Positions 17,164 to 30,075 of a stretch of 64,000 bases of DNA are shown here, one piece after another; position 1 is the first letter of the stretch, and the number at the start of each line of letters is the position of its first letter. The notes under the pieces are model-generated. The model was not told the DNA's origin and did not search any database. It saw nothing but the letters and a program-made list of their open reading frames with translations. The position numbers and the translations under genes are program-made. This DNA comes from an uncultured Actinomycetes bacterium (lineage in GTDB: Bacteria; Actinomycetota; Thermoleophilia; Miltoncostaeales; Miltoncostaeaceae), in contig CAITWD010000002.1 of assembly GCA_903896045.1 (NCBI GenBank), forward strand, positions 1-64,000, read 5' to 3'.

Positions 17164-18549
17164 ATGAACGATGGATCCGTTCCTTTGATCCAAAATGACG
17201 CTGTGGTCGTCTGGGAGGAGGTCACCAACCGCCTCCAGTCGACGCTCAATACATCGACCTTCACCTTTGCGTTTGGTCGAGCCCGAGCTCTTGGGATCAC
17301 TCAGGACACCTTCACGATTGGTGTTGATACCGAATTTGCGCGCAATTGGGTGCAGCAGCGATATTTGACCCTCGTCAAAGATGCGCTGTTTGAAGTCACC
17401 AGTGTCGATCTTGAGGTCGAGATCGTGATCGATACATCGGGCGATCCCATTGTGGAAGCGGCCGATCCAGCGACACCCCAAGCGCCCGTTGCAGTGGAAA
17501 TTCCACGGCGTCACCAGGGTCGCCTTCAGCCGCGATTTACCTTTGAAGCGTTTGTGACGGGGCCGTCAAACCGGTTTGCCCAGGCGGCCGCTATGGCGGT
17601 CGCTGAGGCACCTGCCCGCGCCTATAACCCGTTTTTCATTTACGGGGGTGTTGGACTTGGGAAAACCCACCTTTTGCACGCAATTGGCCACTTCATCGAC
17701 AACAACTACCCAGAATTGGCCTACATGTATGTCTCTGTCGAGACATTCACCAATGAATTCATCAATGCCCTGCGTGATGGAAACATTCGTACCTTCAAAG
17801 ACCGCTATCGCAGCGTCGATGTGTTGTTGATTGACGACATCCAGTCACTTCAGGGACGCGAACAGACGCAGGAAGAGTTTTTTCATACCTTCAACGCGCT
17901 TCACGACAGCGGAAAACAAATTGTGATTTGTTCCGATCGTCCACCGAAGGCAATTGCCACCCTGGAAGATCGCCTGCGGTCGCGGTTTGAAATGGGACTC
18001 ATCACTGATATTCAGCCGCCCGATCTTGAAACACGGATCGCGATTTTGCGCAAACGCGTTCAGTACGACGCCTACAAAGTCAGTGACCCAGAAGTGTTGT
18101 CGTTTATCGCATCACGGGTTTCGACGAATGTGCGAGCTCTTGAGGGAGCGCTCACTCGAGTGATTGCACACGCATCGATTTCGGGTCGCCCTGTGAGTGT
18201 GGAGCTCGCAAGCGAGGTACTTGAAGACCTCTATCCCGCCACGGATGGAGTCATCGATATTGAAAGCATCCAGCGCGAAACCTGTCGGTTTTTTGAGATC
18301 AGTCACGATGAACTCATTGGACACAAGCGCACTCGTCGTCTCGTCACCCCGCGCCAGGTCGCGATGTATCTGAGCCGGGAGCTCACCGATGGATCATTGC
18401 CCAGCATCGGAAAATTGTTTGGGGGCCGAGATCACACCACGGTGATGTACGCCGTCCAAAAGGTTGCCCAACAAATGAGCGACGAAGGCGAAGTTCTCAC
18501 AGCCGTCCAGACACTGACCAGTCGTCTTACTGGAAAACCAACCCGTTGA
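17164..18549 (+). CDS. dnaA: Chromosomal replication initiator DnaA
   Basis: A 461-residue DnaA: domain I (about 10-90, VVWEEVTNRLQSTLNTSTF), a short linker, AAA+ domain with Walker A GGVGLGKTH (about 161-169) and Walker B VLLIDDIQ (about 219-226), and domain IV with the DnaA-box signature GGRDHTTVMYAVQKV (about 420-434). It binds DnaA boxes and melts the origin. The linker domain II is much shorter than in Streptomyces or mycobacteria. GGGTGA precedes the ATG at 17164. Confidence 0.97.
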   Translation: MNDGSVPLIQNDAVVVWEEVTNRLQSTLNTSTFTFAFGRARALGITQDTFTIGVDTEFARNWVQQRYLTLVKDALFEVTSVDLEVEIVIDTSGDPIVEAADPATPQAPVAVEIPRRHQGRLQPRFTFEAFVTGPSNRFAQAAAMAVAEAPARAYNPFFIYGGVGLGKTHLLHAIGHFIDNNYPELAYMYVSVETFTNEFINALRDGNIRTFKDRYRSVDVLLIDDIQSLQGREQTQEEFFHTFNALHDSGKQIVICSDRPPKAIATLEDRLRSRFEMGLITDIQPPDLETRIAILRKRVQYDAYKVSDPEVLSFIASRVSTNVRALEGALTRVIAHASISGRPVSVELASEVLEDLYPATDGVIDIESIQRETCRFFEISHDELIGHKRTRRLVTPRQVAMYLSRELTDGSLPSIGKLFGGRDHTTVMYAVQKVAQQMSDEGEVLTAVQTLTSRLTGKPTR

Positions 18550-18844
18550 AAATCATCCACTCTGTCGTGCTGATAACCGCCACACAACTCGCTCAACACG
18601 GCGTCATTTCTCCACAGAGTTTTGTCCCGACCGAACGACACTCACTCTCCTTTGGATGAATGTGGAGGAATGGGCTGTGTGGACCACAACCAAAAAAGCG
18701 CCATAAACACCATGGATATGGGATTTTCTGAATGTTTTCCAGATATCCACACCACCTACGACTACGACGAAATATTTCTTTGATTCTTTTTAACTTCAAC
18801 ATCACAGACGACATGGGTCCGTGTTCGTCGGTAAGGTCATGCCC
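18550..18844. other. Candidate oriC in the dnaA-dnaN spacer
   Basis: This spacer of about 295 bases holds clustered DnaA-box-like 9-mers: TTCTCCACA (18608-18616, plus), TCCTCCACA (18661-18669, minus), TGGTCCACA (18678-18686, minus) and ATATCCACA (18743-18751, plus), each one or two mismatches from TTATCCACA. An AT-rich stretch follows at about 18769-18804, suitable as an unwinding element. Location between dnaA and dnaN is the usual actinobacterial origin position. The dnaN promoter must also lie here. Confidence 0.75.
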
Positions 18845-19945
18845 ATGCGAATAACGTGCGCCAAAGATGATCTTGCGGCTGTGCTGTCCGCAGTCGGTCG
18901 CGCCGCGTCATCAAAAAACACCGTTCCTGTGCTTGGGAACGTGTTGGTCGATGCACGCGATGGTCAGGTGGTTGTTGCGGCGACCGACATGGAGATCTCG
19001 CTGCGTGCTCCGTTGTTGGCAACGATTGAGGAAGCGGGCAGCGTGGTCTTGCCGCGCCTGGCATCCGACATTGTGCGATCGATGGCATCGGGGCCAGTGA
19101 TGATTGAACATCGCCCTGGTGAAGGTGTCGTGTCGATTTCTGGCGGTGCTTCCGCATTCACGCTGAATTGTCATCAGGCAAGTGAATTTCCTGAATTACC
19201 TCGGGATGAAGGAATTGGTGTCCGGCTTCCCTCCGCAGTGATTACCGCGACAGCTGAACGGGTTGCCCGGGCGGCGTCTCGGGATGACACACGGCCGGTA
19301 TTGACAGGTGTTCTGGTTCGTGTGGAATCAGATTCACTCACAATGGTCGCAACGGATTCTTATCGATTGGCGGTCCGCCGCAGTCAGATCGAAAATGGCC
19401 CAAGTGTGCCAATTGAGGCACTTGTTCCTGCCAGAGCGCTGACTGAGGTACAACGGGTTGTGACACTCGGTGGCGCGGATGAAGTTGAACTTGTTCTCAG
19501 TGACACCCAATGCACATTGCGTGCGGGTGATGTTCGTCTGACAACCCGACTCATCGATGGACAATTCCCTGACTACCGTCAGTTGATTCCCGATCGTTTC
19601 GATCACGATGTGACATTTGATCGCACCGAATTGTTGGGGACCTTGGCGCGAATTGGTGTGCTCGCTCAGCGCAATACCCCTGTGCGGATGTCATTTTCAG
19701 ATGGTGCGCTGACACTCTCTGCAGTCAGTGATCAACTTGGTGAAGGTCGCGAAACCCTTGCAATCGCGTACTCAGGTGATCCAATCGAGATTGGTTTTAA
19801 TGTCGAGTTTTTGCGCGCAGGGGTCGACAGTATTGAGGACGATGTTGTTCGTCTCGGGATTATTAATCCCCTGCGTCCAGGGCTTTTGCGAGGCGGAAAC
19901 GATGAGTACCGCTACCTCTTGATGCCAATTCGGCTCAGCGGGTAG
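18845..19945 (+). CDS. dnaN: DNA polymerase III sliding clamp (beta subunit)
   Basis: A 366-residue clamp with three repeated domains, opening RITCAKDDLAAVLSAVGRA and ending LRPGLLRGGNDEYRYLLMPIRL, the typical DnaN C-terminus. It encircles DNA and tethers polymerase III. ATG 18845 has AAGG at 18833-18836 with 8-base spacing; ATG 18839 and GTG 18821 are in-frame alternatives with worse spacing. Confidence 0.96.
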   Translation: MRITCAKDDLAAVLSAVGRAASSKNTVPVLGNVLVDARDGQVVVAATDMEISLRAPLLATIEEAGSVVLPRLASDIVRSMASGPVMIEHRPGEGVVSISGGASAFTLNCHQASEFPELPRDEGIGVRLPSAVITATAERVARAASRDDTRPVLTGVLVRVESDSLTMVATDSYRLAVRRSQIENGPSVPIEALVPARALTEVQRVVTLGGADEVELVLSDTQCTLRAGDVRLTTRLIDGQFPDYRQLIPDRFDHDVTFDRTELLGTLARIGVLAQRNTPVRMSFSDGALTLSAVSDQLGEGRETLAIAYSGDPIEIGFNVEFLRAGVDSIEDDVVRLGIINPLRPGLLRGGNDEYRYLLMPIRLSG

Positions 19946-19960
19946 GACGGGCTTTCTTCG

Positions 19961-21094
19961 ATGACGGACGGGCATCCATGGCGCGTCCATGATCTTGAGA
20001 TCACCGATGTGCGCTGTTGGAATCATCTCTCAATCGAGATTCCCAACGGACTGGTCGTGCTCTGTGGTCCAAATGGTGCGGGAAAAACATCGATCATTGA
20101 GGCGCTTGTCATCGCGACCCTCGGAGTGTCGCCACGGACATCCCAGCTTGGTGAGTTGATTCGTGCGTCTGCATCAGTGATGCGCGTTACGGGAACATTC
20201 TCTGAATCACGTGCACACGACATGACACAACATCGCGAGATTGGCTACGCAAGCGGTGTTGGTCGACGGCTGTCAATTGATGGAGCCCCTGTGCGGCAAC
20301 TGGCCCAGTGGCGTCGACCAAGTTCAGTCTTAGTGTTCATGCCTGAAGAGTTACGCGCGGTGAAAGGACCACCAGCCGCGCGACGGCGCGGCCTTGATCG
20401 TCTCTTAGAGGCGATGGTTCCCGGCTTTTCTGAACACCTCTCCGGATATCAAGAAGCGACCACACAGCGCAATGCGCTCCTGCGTCGCGCACGAAGTACC
20501 GGAATAGACCCTGCATCTGCATTTGCCTGGGAGACACGTATGGCGACACACGGCGCGGTGGTCGTGCAAAGCCGGCGGGACGCCATTACTGAGCTGCGGC
20601 CCCGATTTGCGTTTTGGCTCGAGGCGCTCGGTGGAGGCAGTGGTGGGGTGCTCGAGCTTGAATCTTCGCCGTCCAATCTCTGCGCTGTTGACAACGACGC
20701 ATTGGTGGCTTCGTTCGTCGAACAATTTGCGCGATTGCGCCCACGTGATCTTGCTGCCGGTCTGACGACAACTGGACCACATCGCGATGACATATGGATC
20801 GGAATCGGGGACCGCGATCTTCGGCGACTCGGGAGCCAAGGTGAACAGAGGACCGCTGCGCTTGCGCTTTTACTCGCACATCGTGACCTTCTTCGGGCAG
20901 CCGGTTCGGGCCCGATCTTGCTTCTCGATGATGTGTTGTCGGAACTGGATCCTGGTCGCCGCCAGGCCCTGCTTGCTGCTCTTACTGGTGACGAACAGGT
21001 CATCTTGAGCTCAGCCGACCCAGATGTGTCGTTCGCTGATCTTCCTGCAGAGACGACTATTTTCCAGGTCCGCGATGGTGTCTGTCATGTCTAG
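19961..21094 (+). CDS. recF: DNA replication and repair protein RecF
   Basis: A 377-residue SMC-like ATPase with Walker A CGPNGAGKTS (35-44), signature region LGSQGEQRTAALALLLA (about 285-301) and Walker B ILLLDDVLSELD (about 317-328). RecF loads RecA at gaps through RecFOR. It follows dnaN by 15 bases and overlaps the dciA start by 8 bases. Confidence 0.96.
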   Translation: MTDGHPWRVHDLEITDVRCWNHLSIEIPNGLVVLCGPNGAGKTSIIEALVIATLGVSPRTSQLGELIRASASVMRVTGTFSESRAHDMTQHREIGYASGVGRRLSIDGAPVRQLAQWRRPSSVLVFMPEELRAVKGPPAARRRGLDRLLEAMVPGFSEHLSGYQEATTQRNALLRRARSTGIDPASAFAWETRMATHGAVVVQSRRDAITELRPRFAFWLEALGGGSGGVLELESSPSNLCAVDNDALVASFVEQFARLRPRDLAAGLTTTGPHRDDIWIGIGDRDLRRLGSQGEQRTAALALLLAHRDLLRAAGSGPILLLDDVLSELDPGRRQALLAALTGDEQVILSSADPDVSFADLPAETTIFQVRDGVCHV

Positions 21095-21578
21095 ACATCG
21101 TTATCGAAGAGATCCCACAGCAGCAGCACAACTCCTCGCACGTATTCAGAAGTCGATTCCTTCACCCACATCGTCGACGGTTGATCTTGTTGCGGCCTGG
21201 CAGGCGCTTGGCCAGATTGGGGCGGGAGCGATTCCCGTGAGCTGCTCACGAAATGGTGTTGTCACGATTGCCTGCCGGGATGGATTTCGTGCCCAAGAGT
21301 TGATGTCGCGCAGCGATCAACTTCTCCAACAACTCAGCCAGGCATCGGGAGTCGATCTCACGGGCCTTCGCACGGTGATTGCCGATCATGCGGTCCACAT
21401 CCCAGAAGTTGATGGACCACCACGTCGCCCAGAACCATCACCCCAAGCAAAGGCCGCCGCATTTGGTGTTGCGCAAGGGGTGACCGAGGATGTTGACGAT
21501 CCAAAACTTCGCGAACTCATGATTCGCGCGATGGCGGACTCACTTGCACAGCAGTGGGGGGCAAATCGTTCCGAGTAG
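21087..21578 (+). CDS. dciA: DciA-like DUF721 helicase-loading protein
   Basis: A 163-residue protein in the standard DUF721 position between recF and gyrB. The N-terminal half has the DciA/DUF721 pattern (VDLVAAWQALGQIGAGAIPVSCSRNGVVTIAC, in parts; then SDQLLQQL). DciA is the ancestral bacterial loader of the DnaB replicative helicase. The C-terminal part (about 110-163) is low-complexity and family-variable. ATG 21087 overlaps the recF stop; further upstream in-frame starts exist inside recF. Confidence 0.8.
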   Translation: MSRHRYRRDPTAAAQLLARIQKSIPSPTSSTVDLVAAWQALGQIGAGAIPVSCSRNGVVTIACRDGFRAQELMSRSDQLLQQLSQASGVDLTGLRTVIADHAVHIPEVDGPPRRPEPSPQAKAAAFGVAQGVTEDVDDPKLRELMIRAMADSLAQQWGANRSE

Positions 21579-21639
21579 ACGAATTTATCCCTGCAAATTA
21601 CGGGAAAAATACTGCCCGGTCGCCGAGCGTAATTGATAA

Positions 21640-24081
<2,442 letters not shown>

Positions 24082-24119
24082 GCACGATGACGATCATTGC
24101 CACGGCGGGGGAACGCTAG

Positions 24120-26663
24120 ATGTCGACTCTTGATCGCAACGGACGCATTGAGATTCGCGAGCTCGAAGTTGAGATGAAGTCGAGCTACCTCGATTACGCA
24201 ATGAGCGTGATCGTGGGACGTGCGCTTCCCGATGTCCGCGATGGCCTCAAGCCGGTGCACCGTCGGGTGTTGTTCACCATGGATGACATGGGGCTTCAGC
24301 CAGAGCGAGCACATGTCAAGAGCGCGAATATTGTCGGACGTGTGATGGGTGAATTTCACCCCCACGGCGACCAGGCGATCTACGACACATTGGTTCGTCT
24401 CGCACAAGACTTTGCTTCTCGGTACCCGCTTGTCGATGGCCAAGGGAACTTTGGTTCCACCGAGTTTCCGGCAGCCGCAATGCGGTACACCGAAGCCCGA
24501 CTCTCGCACGTTGCCGTCGAAATGCTCCGTGGCATCGATGAAGACACCGTGGACGTCATTCCGACATATGACGACCGCCGCACCGAGCCAGTCGTGCTTC
24601 CGGCACGGTTGCCGAACCTACTCATCAATGGTTCGTCGGGCATCGCTGTGGGAATGGCCACCAACATTCCGCCGCACAACATTGGCGAAGTCATCGATGC
24701 GGTTGTCGCGCTGATCGACAGCCCTGATCTCAGCGTTGAAGAACTCATGCAGCACATGCATGGTCCGGATTTTCCCACTGGTGGATTGATTGTTGGTCGC
24801 CAAGGGATTGTGGACGCCTACCGCACTGGTCGCGGGCGTGTGGTCGTGCGCGGTCGTGCGCACAATGAGCAGTTGCGCAATGGGCGCAATGCCATTGTCT
24901 TTACGGAACTCCCCTATCAGGTCAATAAATCTGATCTTGTGCGACGCATTGCCGAGCTTGCGCACGAGAAGGTCATCACTGAGGTCAGTGATGTCAACGA
25001 CGAAAGCGGACGTGACGGCACTCGTGTCGTCGTGGTGCTGCGTCGCGGTGCGATTCCGTTGGTTGCCCTCAACAAGCTCTTTAAGCACACCTCTGCACAA
25101 AGCACCTTTGGTGTGAATGCGATTGCGCTGGTCGACGGGGTGCCGCGCACCCTGGGCCTCCGAGAGATTCTTGGCCACTACCTTGATCATCAGCGTGAGG
25201 TTGTCGTACGTCGGTCGCGTTTCCGCCTCTCGCGTGCGGAACAGCGGGCGCACATCCTCGAGGGACTGCTGATTGCTCTTGAGCACATCGATGAGGTGAT
25301 TGCACTCATTCGGGCTGCGGCCGACCCTGAGGACGCGCGTAACGGGTTGATCCAGCGGTTCTCGCTCACCGAGGTCCAAGCGCGGGCAATTCTGGATTTG
25401 CGCTTGCAGCGACTCACCCAACTCGAAGGCACGGGAATCCGCAAAGAGCACGACCAGCTCCAGACGGAAATCGGTGCATTGCGGGAGATTCTCGGTGACG
25501 AGAGTCGCGTGATGTCGGTGATTCGCGAGGAAATCCTCGCGCTTCGGGCCCGATTTGGCGATGAGCGTCGCTCGGAAATTATTCCGGGTGAGGGCGAAAT
25601 CGATCTTGAGGATCTGATCGCCGAAGAAGAGATGGTTGTCTCTATTTCGCGTGGCGGATACATCAAGCGTTTGCCCGTGTCGACCTATCGTGCGCAGCGC
25701 CGCGGTGGGAAGGGGCTTCGTGGTGCCAAGCTCAAAGAGGACGACTACATTGAGCACCTCTTTATCGCGTCCACGCACGCCTATCTGCTCTTTTTCACCA
25801 ATCGTGGTCGCGTCTATCGCCAGAAGGTCTATGACCTTCCCCAGGGCGCACGCGATGCACGTGGTCGCCACATCAGCAATGTGCTCGCCCTTGTGGAGGG
25901 CGAAGAGGTGCGTGCAGTGTTTGCCACTCGGGACTACACCGAGGGCAAGTACCTCGTGTTGGCGACTCGAGATGGAATGGTCAAAAAGACCGAGCTCAAG
26001 GCCTACGACACCGTATTGCGCGAGGCAGGTCTCTTTGCGATCAACCTGACCGATGACGACGAACTCGTTGGTGTCCAGATGACCGACGGTGATAACGACA
26101 TCATGATCGTCTCGGCCCGCGGCCAGGCGGCACGTTTTAGTGAATCTGCAGCACGCCCGATGGGCCGCCAGACGCGGGGCGTCAAGGCGATGAATCTCGA
26201 GAAGGGCGATCGAGTGTTGGCCCTTTGCGTTGCTCGTGATGATGAAGAACTTCTCGTGGTGACCGGGAATGGGTTCGGCAAGCGCACACCGATGTCGGAC
26301 TATCCGCGCAAGGGCCGTCCCACAAAGGGCGTGCGCACCATCAAGGTCAGCGATCGGAAGGGCGAGCTCGTCACGGCCCGCCCGGTGCGCGAGGGCCATC
26401 AGTTGTTGTTGGTGTCTCTTGGTGGTCAGGTGATTCGGATTGACGTCGCATCAATTCGTCGCACAGGCCGTTCAACTGAGGGTGTACGCCTGATGGTGAT
26501 GGGTGATGAGGATCAGATCGCGACGGTCGCATCGGTGCTTGAACAAGATGACGCACCAGATGCCGTCGACGCAGATGGCATGGAAATTGATGCATCCGCG
26601 GATGACACTGCGCTCGGGGTCGACGCGCCCGATGGCGGCGATGTTGAGGTTGATGAGGAGTAG
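24120..26663 (+). CDS. gyrA: DNA gyrase subunit A
   Basis: An 847-residue GyrA. The catalytic tyrosine is Tyr123 in [10 protein letters not shown]; the fluoroquinolone-resistance region [14 protein letters not shown] is intact around residues 80-95, with Asp at the second hotspot. The GyrA-box QRRGGKG (526-532) opens the C-terminal DNA-wrapping propeller, marking a true gyrase rather than topoisomerase IV. The C-terminus is an acidic tail (about residues 815-847). It follows gyrB by 38 bases. Confidence 0.97.
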   Translation: MSTLDRNGRIEIRELEVEMKSSYLDYAMSVIVGRALPDVRDGLKPVHRRVLFTMDDMGLQPERAHVKSANIVGRVMGEFHPHGDQAIYDTLVRLAQDFASRYPLVDGQGNFGSTEFPAAAMRYTEARLSHVAVEMLRGIDEDTVDVIPTYDDRRTEPVVLPARLPNLLINGSSGIAVGMATNIPPHNIGEVIDAVVALIDSPDLSVEELMQHMHGPDFPTGGLIVGRQGIVDAYRTGRGRVVVRGRAHNEQLRNGRNAIVFTELPYQVNKSDLVRRIAELAHEKVITEVSDVNDESGRDGTRVVVVLRRGAIPLVALNKLFKHTSAQSTFGVNAIALVDGVPRTLGLREILGHYLDHQREVVVRRSRFRLSRAEQRAHILEGLLIALEHIDEVIALIRAAADPEDARNGLIQRFSLTEVQARAILDLRLQRLTQLEGTGIRKEHDQLQTEIGALREILGDESRVMSVIREEILALRARFGDERRSEIIPGEGEIDLEDLIAEEEMVVSISRGGYIKRLPVSTYRAQRRGGKGLRGAKLKEDDYIEHLFIASTHAYLLFFTNRGRVYRQKVYDLPQGARDARGRHISNVLALVEGEEVRAVFATRDYTEGKYLVLATRDGMVKKTELKAYDTVLREAGLFAINLTDDDELVGVQMTDGDNDIMIVSARGQAARFSESAARPMGRQTRGVKAMNLEKGDRVLALCVARDDEELLVVTGNGFGKRTPMSDYPRKGRPTKGVRTIKVSDRKGELVTARPVREGHQLLLVSLGGQVIRIDVASIRRTGRSTEGVRLMVMGDEDQIATVASVLEQDDAPDAVDADGMEIDASADDTALGVDAPDGGDVEVDEE

Positions 26664-26675
26664 TCGCACCGGCGC

Positions 26676-27611
26676 TTAGGGGTGCGAAAGCTGCGTGCGA
26701 ATTGCGCTCGCCAGCTCCTCCGGGTCGTTGATGACAGTGAACACGCCGGCACCGAGCTCCATGCCGGCAAGTGTTCCGCGCCGCGGGACGATGTCGACAT
26801 GCCAGTGAAATCGCGACCCAGCTGTTCCGCGTGACTGGCGTAGCCAGAGATTGACCGCAGATGTATCCAGAACGGATGAGAGCGCTGCGAGCACTGGTTT
26901 GAGGATTCCCGCCATCTCGCGACCCGGATTCGTGGGCCAATGCGGCATATGAGTGATCGGGGCAACACGTAGTGCACCCGACAGCAGAGGTGTGGGTGGC
27001 GCCCACGCCACCAGCGATTCGGTGCGTGTAATCACATGGGTTTGCGCCTGAAAGAGCTCGGTGCAAATTGGACACGACAGGGCGACATCGAACGCCGTTT
27101 CATATGCGACCAGCCGCGGTGGGGCGAATGGAAATCCGATGATCTGCGCATGCGAGTGCTGTAATGAGGCGCCGGCGGCTGATCCTTGATTGAGAAAGAG
27201 GAATGGCCAGAGCTTTCGTGGATCTTTGCCAATGGCGGCCTCGCGCAGCGCCCACGCATCAATTGCCCGGCTGAGTTCATCGAGGGTGAGATCCCAAAGG
27301 TGGACGACGTGGCGATCTGAATTAATCAGGACCTCATGCACACCAACTTCTGGCGGCATCACAGGGAAGCGATTGGGAATCACGCGGACTCGCCATCCCG
27401 GTGTGTTCGGGGCACTGTGGTCTGGGCGATCTGCCCACACCTCTGGCGGTGTTTCATGCTCGTTTCCAGGACAAAATGGGCAAGCACCGGGTGGGAGTAT
27501 TCCCGATGAGCGGTGGATGTCGTGTGGACGCGCGGCCCGTCCGGGTGCCCGAAACATGGGCGTTTGGGTCAAGGGATCCCACTGGACCGTTGTATCGTGT
27601 GGTGTCGCCAT
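26676..27611 (-). CDS. GalT-like nucleotidyltransferase (HIT superfamily)
   Basis: A 311-residue protein of the galactose-1-phosphate uridylyltransferase family. The nucleophile triad region is QHSHAQI (His152 and His154), and two CPxC pairs (44-47 and 180-183) could bind zinc. VRVIPNRFPVM is a conserved GalT segment. Length and motifs fit GalT, but related enzymes (ADP-glucose phosphorylase-like, GDP-hexose phosphorylases) share them, so the substrate is uncertain. No galK or galE lies beside it. It is convergent with gyrA (12 bases apart) and divergent from the fatty-acid operon. Confidence 0.8.
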   Translation of the reverse strand: MATPHDTTVQWDPLTQTPMFRAPGRAARPHDIHRSSGILPPGACPFCPGNEHETPPEVWADRPDHSAPNTPGWRVRVIPNRFPVMPPEVGVHEVLINSDRHVVHLWDLTLDELSRAIDAWALREAAIGKDPRKLWPFLFLNQGSAAGASLQHSHAQIIGFPFAPPRLVAYETAFDVALSCPICTELFQAQTHVITRTESLVAWAPPTPLLSGALRVAPITHMPHWPTNPGREMAGILKPVLAALSSVLDTSAVNLWLRQSRGTAGSRFHWHVDIVPRRGTLAGMELGAGVFTVINDPEELASAIRTQLSHP

Positions 27612-27707
27612 ACCTTGACGCTATCGCAGGATCGAGGTCTCGGTGCTGGGAAATGCCTATCGGAGAGCGCCGCCTGTACGAGGGTCCGGTAGGATCTGGT
27701 TCCTCTC

Positions 27708-28148
27708 GTGAGCCTGCCTGAACCTCAAGATTTGCTCCCCCACAGGGAGCCCTTTCTGCTCGTCGACGAGATACTGGAGCTGGTCCCGGGAATCTCTGCT
27801 CGTGCGCGCTGGACACTGCGCGAGGATATGGCCTTCTTTGCAGGCCACTTTCCAGGAAACCCCATCACCCCTGGGGTGTTGATTGTCGAATCGCTTGCCC
27901 AAACAGCGGGTCTCGCGGCGATGAGTTTGCCAGAGAATGCGGGCCGTCTGGCGCTGTTTGCGGGAATCGAGAAGGTGCGCTTTCGCCGCCCCGTGCGACC
28001 AGGGGAAACACTTGAGTTATCAATGCAGATGACACGTCAACGTGGCCCGATGGGCTGGGCAGAGGGTGAGGCGCGTGTGAATGGCGAGCTTGCATGTTCG
28101 GCCAGCCTCTCATTTGCATTTGTCGATGCCGAACAGGCACGCGGATGA
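27708..28148 (+). CDS. fabZ: 3-hydroxyacyl-ACP dehydratase FabZ
   Basis: A 146-residue hotdog-fold dehydratase with LLPHREPFLLVDEI and the catalytic GHFPGNPITPGVLIVESLAQTAG region (His about 48, Glu about 62). It removes water from 3-hydroxyacyl-ACP in type II fatty-acid elongation. The start is GTG at 27708. It is the first gene of a tightly coupled run: its stop overlaps the fabH start by 4 bases. The promoter must lie in the 96 bases shared with the divergent GalT-like gene. Confidence 0.92.
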   Translation: MSLPEPQDLLPHREPFLLVDEILELVPGISARARWTLREDMAFFAGHFPGNPITPGVLIVESLAQTAGLAAMSLPENAGRLALFAGIEKVRFRRPVRPGETLELSMQMTRQRGPMGWAEGEARVNGELACSASLSFAFVDAEQARG

Positions 28149-29167
28149 TTGGGGTGCTTGGATCGGCGGGGCGTGCCCATGCACGCTTGGCGGCGCTTGG
28201 TTCGTATGTGCCCCCTGGGGTGCTGACAAATGCCGATCTTGAGCGCCAAGTCGACACCACCGATGAATGGATTGTGTCGCGCACAGGAATTCGGGAACGT
28301 CATATTGCGGGCCCTGATCAGGCCACGAGCGACCTGGCAATTCTGGCAGCAAAAAACATTCTGAGCACCGCAGGCGTGGACCCGAATGAGATCGATGTGC
28401 TGATCGTGCCAACGTGCACCCCCGATTATCTCTTTCCTTCGGTGTCGGCAATTACCGCCAGCGCGATTGGTGCCCATCGGGCCGCAGCCTTCGATATTCA
28501 GGCCGCATGCAGTGGATTCATTTATGGACTCGCACAAGCTGTGGCGTTGGTTGAGTCGGGGTTGGCACAAAAAGTGCTTGTGGTCGGAGCTGAGGTGTTC
28601 TCGCGGGTCACAAATCCCCAGGACCGTGGAACCTGCATTCTTTTTGGTGATGCGGCAGCGGGTGCCTTGATCGTGGCCGATGAGGATCATGCTGCGTCAA
28701 GCGGGTTTGTCGGGTTTGAGCTTGGCGCAGATGGCAGCATGGGCGATCAGTTGCTGATTCCCGTTGGCGGCACGCGCCATCCCGCAGCCGCGGGATTTCA
28801 TCCCGATGACGCGTACCTACAGATGAATGGCCGCGAGGTCTTCAAATTTGCGACGCGCGTGATGGAAGACTCGGTACTCAGGCTCCTGGATCGTCTGGCA
28901 ATGACGATTGATGAGGTCGATCTGCTGATTCCGCATCAAGCGAATCAGCGAATCATCGACCACGCCATTGGTCGGTTGGGGATTGATCCGGCGCGCGTGT
29001 TCGGAAATCTCGAACGCTATGGCAATACATCGGCAGCATCGATTCCGCTGGCGCTCGCAGAGGCGCGCGATGCCGGGGTTTTGCGGCCTGGAATGTTGGT
29101 AATGATGGTGGGATTCGGCGCTGGCCTGACATGGGCGGCATGTCTTGTGAGGTATGAACCGACGTGA
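28145..29167 (+). CDS. fabH: 3-oxoacyl-ACP synthase III (FabH)
   Basis: A 340-residue initiating ketoacyl synthase. The triad is visible: Cys in FDIQAACSGFIYGL (about 124), His in LIPHQANQRII (about 262) and Asn in YGNTSAASIPLAL (about 292); DEWIVSRTGIRERHI is also conserved. It condenses acetyl-CoA (or a branched acyl-CoA) with malonyl-ACP. ATG 28145 overlaps fabZ; the stop overlaps the fabD GTG by 4 bases. Confidence 0.95.
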   Translation: MIGVLGSAGRAHARLAALGSYVPPGVLTNADLERQVDTTDEWIVSRTGIRERHIAGPDQATSDLAILAAKNILSTAGVDPNEIDVLIVPTCTPDYLFPSVSAITASAIGAHRAAAFDIQAACSGFIYGLAQAVALVESGLAQKVLVVGAEVFSRVTNPQDRGTCILFGDAAAGALIVADEDHAASSGFVGFELGADGSMGDQLLIPVGGTRHPAAAGFHPDDAYLQMNGREVFKFATRVMEDSVLRLLDRLAMTIDEVDLLIPHQANQRIIDHAIGRLGIDPARVFGNLERYGNTSAASIPLALAEARDAGVLRPGMLVMMVGFGAGLTWAACLVRYEPT

Positions 29168-30075
29168 TTGCACTCATGTTTCCCGGTCAAGGGGCACAGA
29201 TCGTCGGCATGGGACAGGAGCTCGCACAGGCCTTTCCTGTCGCACGCCACACCTTTGAAGAGGCCGATGAGGCGTTGGGGTATGGACTCTCTACGCTGTG
29301 TTTTTCTGGCCCTGCCGAACGGCTGATGCAAACAGATGTCTGCCAGCCTGCGCTTGTGGCCACGAGTATCGCGGCCTGGAGAGTTGCCGAGGAGCACGGA
29401 TTGCGTGGCGATCTGGTCATGGGTCATTCGCTGGGTGAGTACTCGGCGTTGGTCGTGGCAGGAGCGATTTCGTATCCCGATGCGCTGCGACTCGTTGCAG
29501 AACGTGGTGCGGCAATGCAGGCGGCAGCCGATGCACAACCGGGTGCAATGGCGGCAATCCTTGGTGCGTCTGACGAGGATGTCGAGGCGCTATGTGCAGC
29601 AATCGGAGATGTGTGGCCCGCAAACTTCAACTGCCCCGGTCAAGTAGTGGTGAGCGGTACGGTTGACGGGATTGAACGCCTCCTTGTACAGATCGCCGCA
29701 GATGGTGGAAAAGCCGCGCGACTGCAGGTGTCAGGTGCCTTTCATTCACCGCTTGTCGCCGCCGCCGCCGATCGTTTGTCCACAGCCTTGGATGCATGGC
29801 AGCCTGATGCGTTGCGGATTCCATTTCTCTCGACCACGACTTGCGTCTATGAGCCTGCCGATCGTTTGCAGGCGCTGCTTGCCGATCAATTGGTATCGCC
29901 CGTACGTTTTGGTGCTGCCGTTTCGGTTGCACTTGAAAAGGGGGTCACCCAATTTGTGGAACTTGGCGTCGGTCGTGTGCTGTCTGGGCTCGTGAAACGG
30001 GTCAAGCGCGACGTGGCCGTGATGCAGATCACGATGCCCGCTGATGTGTCCGCGATGACAGAGGTGGTGAGCTAA
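29164..30075 (+). CDS. fabD: Malonyl-CoA:ACP transacylase FabD
   Basis: A 303-residue acyltransferase opening ALMFPGQGAQIVGMG, with nucleophile serine in MGHSLGEYSAL (about residue 92) and GAFHSPLV carrying the catalytic His region near residue 200. It loads malonyl groups onto acyl carrier protein. GTG at 29164 overlaps fabH; the TAA shares its last base with the fabG ATG. Confidence 0.95.
   Translation: MIALMFPGQGAQIVGMGQELAQAFPVARHTFEEADEALGYGLSTLCFSGPAERLMQTDVCQPALVATSIAAWRVAEEHGLRGDLVMGHSLGEYSALVVAGAISYPDALRLVAERGAAMQAAADAQPGAMAAILGASDEDVEALCAAIGDVWPANFNCPGQVVVSGTVDGIERLLVQIAADGGKAARLQVSGAFHSPLVAAAADRLSTALDAWQPDALRIPFLSTTTCVYEPADRLQALLADQLVSPVRFGAAVSVALEKGVTQFVELGVGRVLSGLVKRVKRDVAVMQITMPADVSAMTEVVS

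Noticed and set aside
24618-26399. Long minus-strand open frame inside gyrA (about 593 codons)
   Set aside because: It is antisense to a perfectly conserved gyrA region and results from codon bias; no family features.
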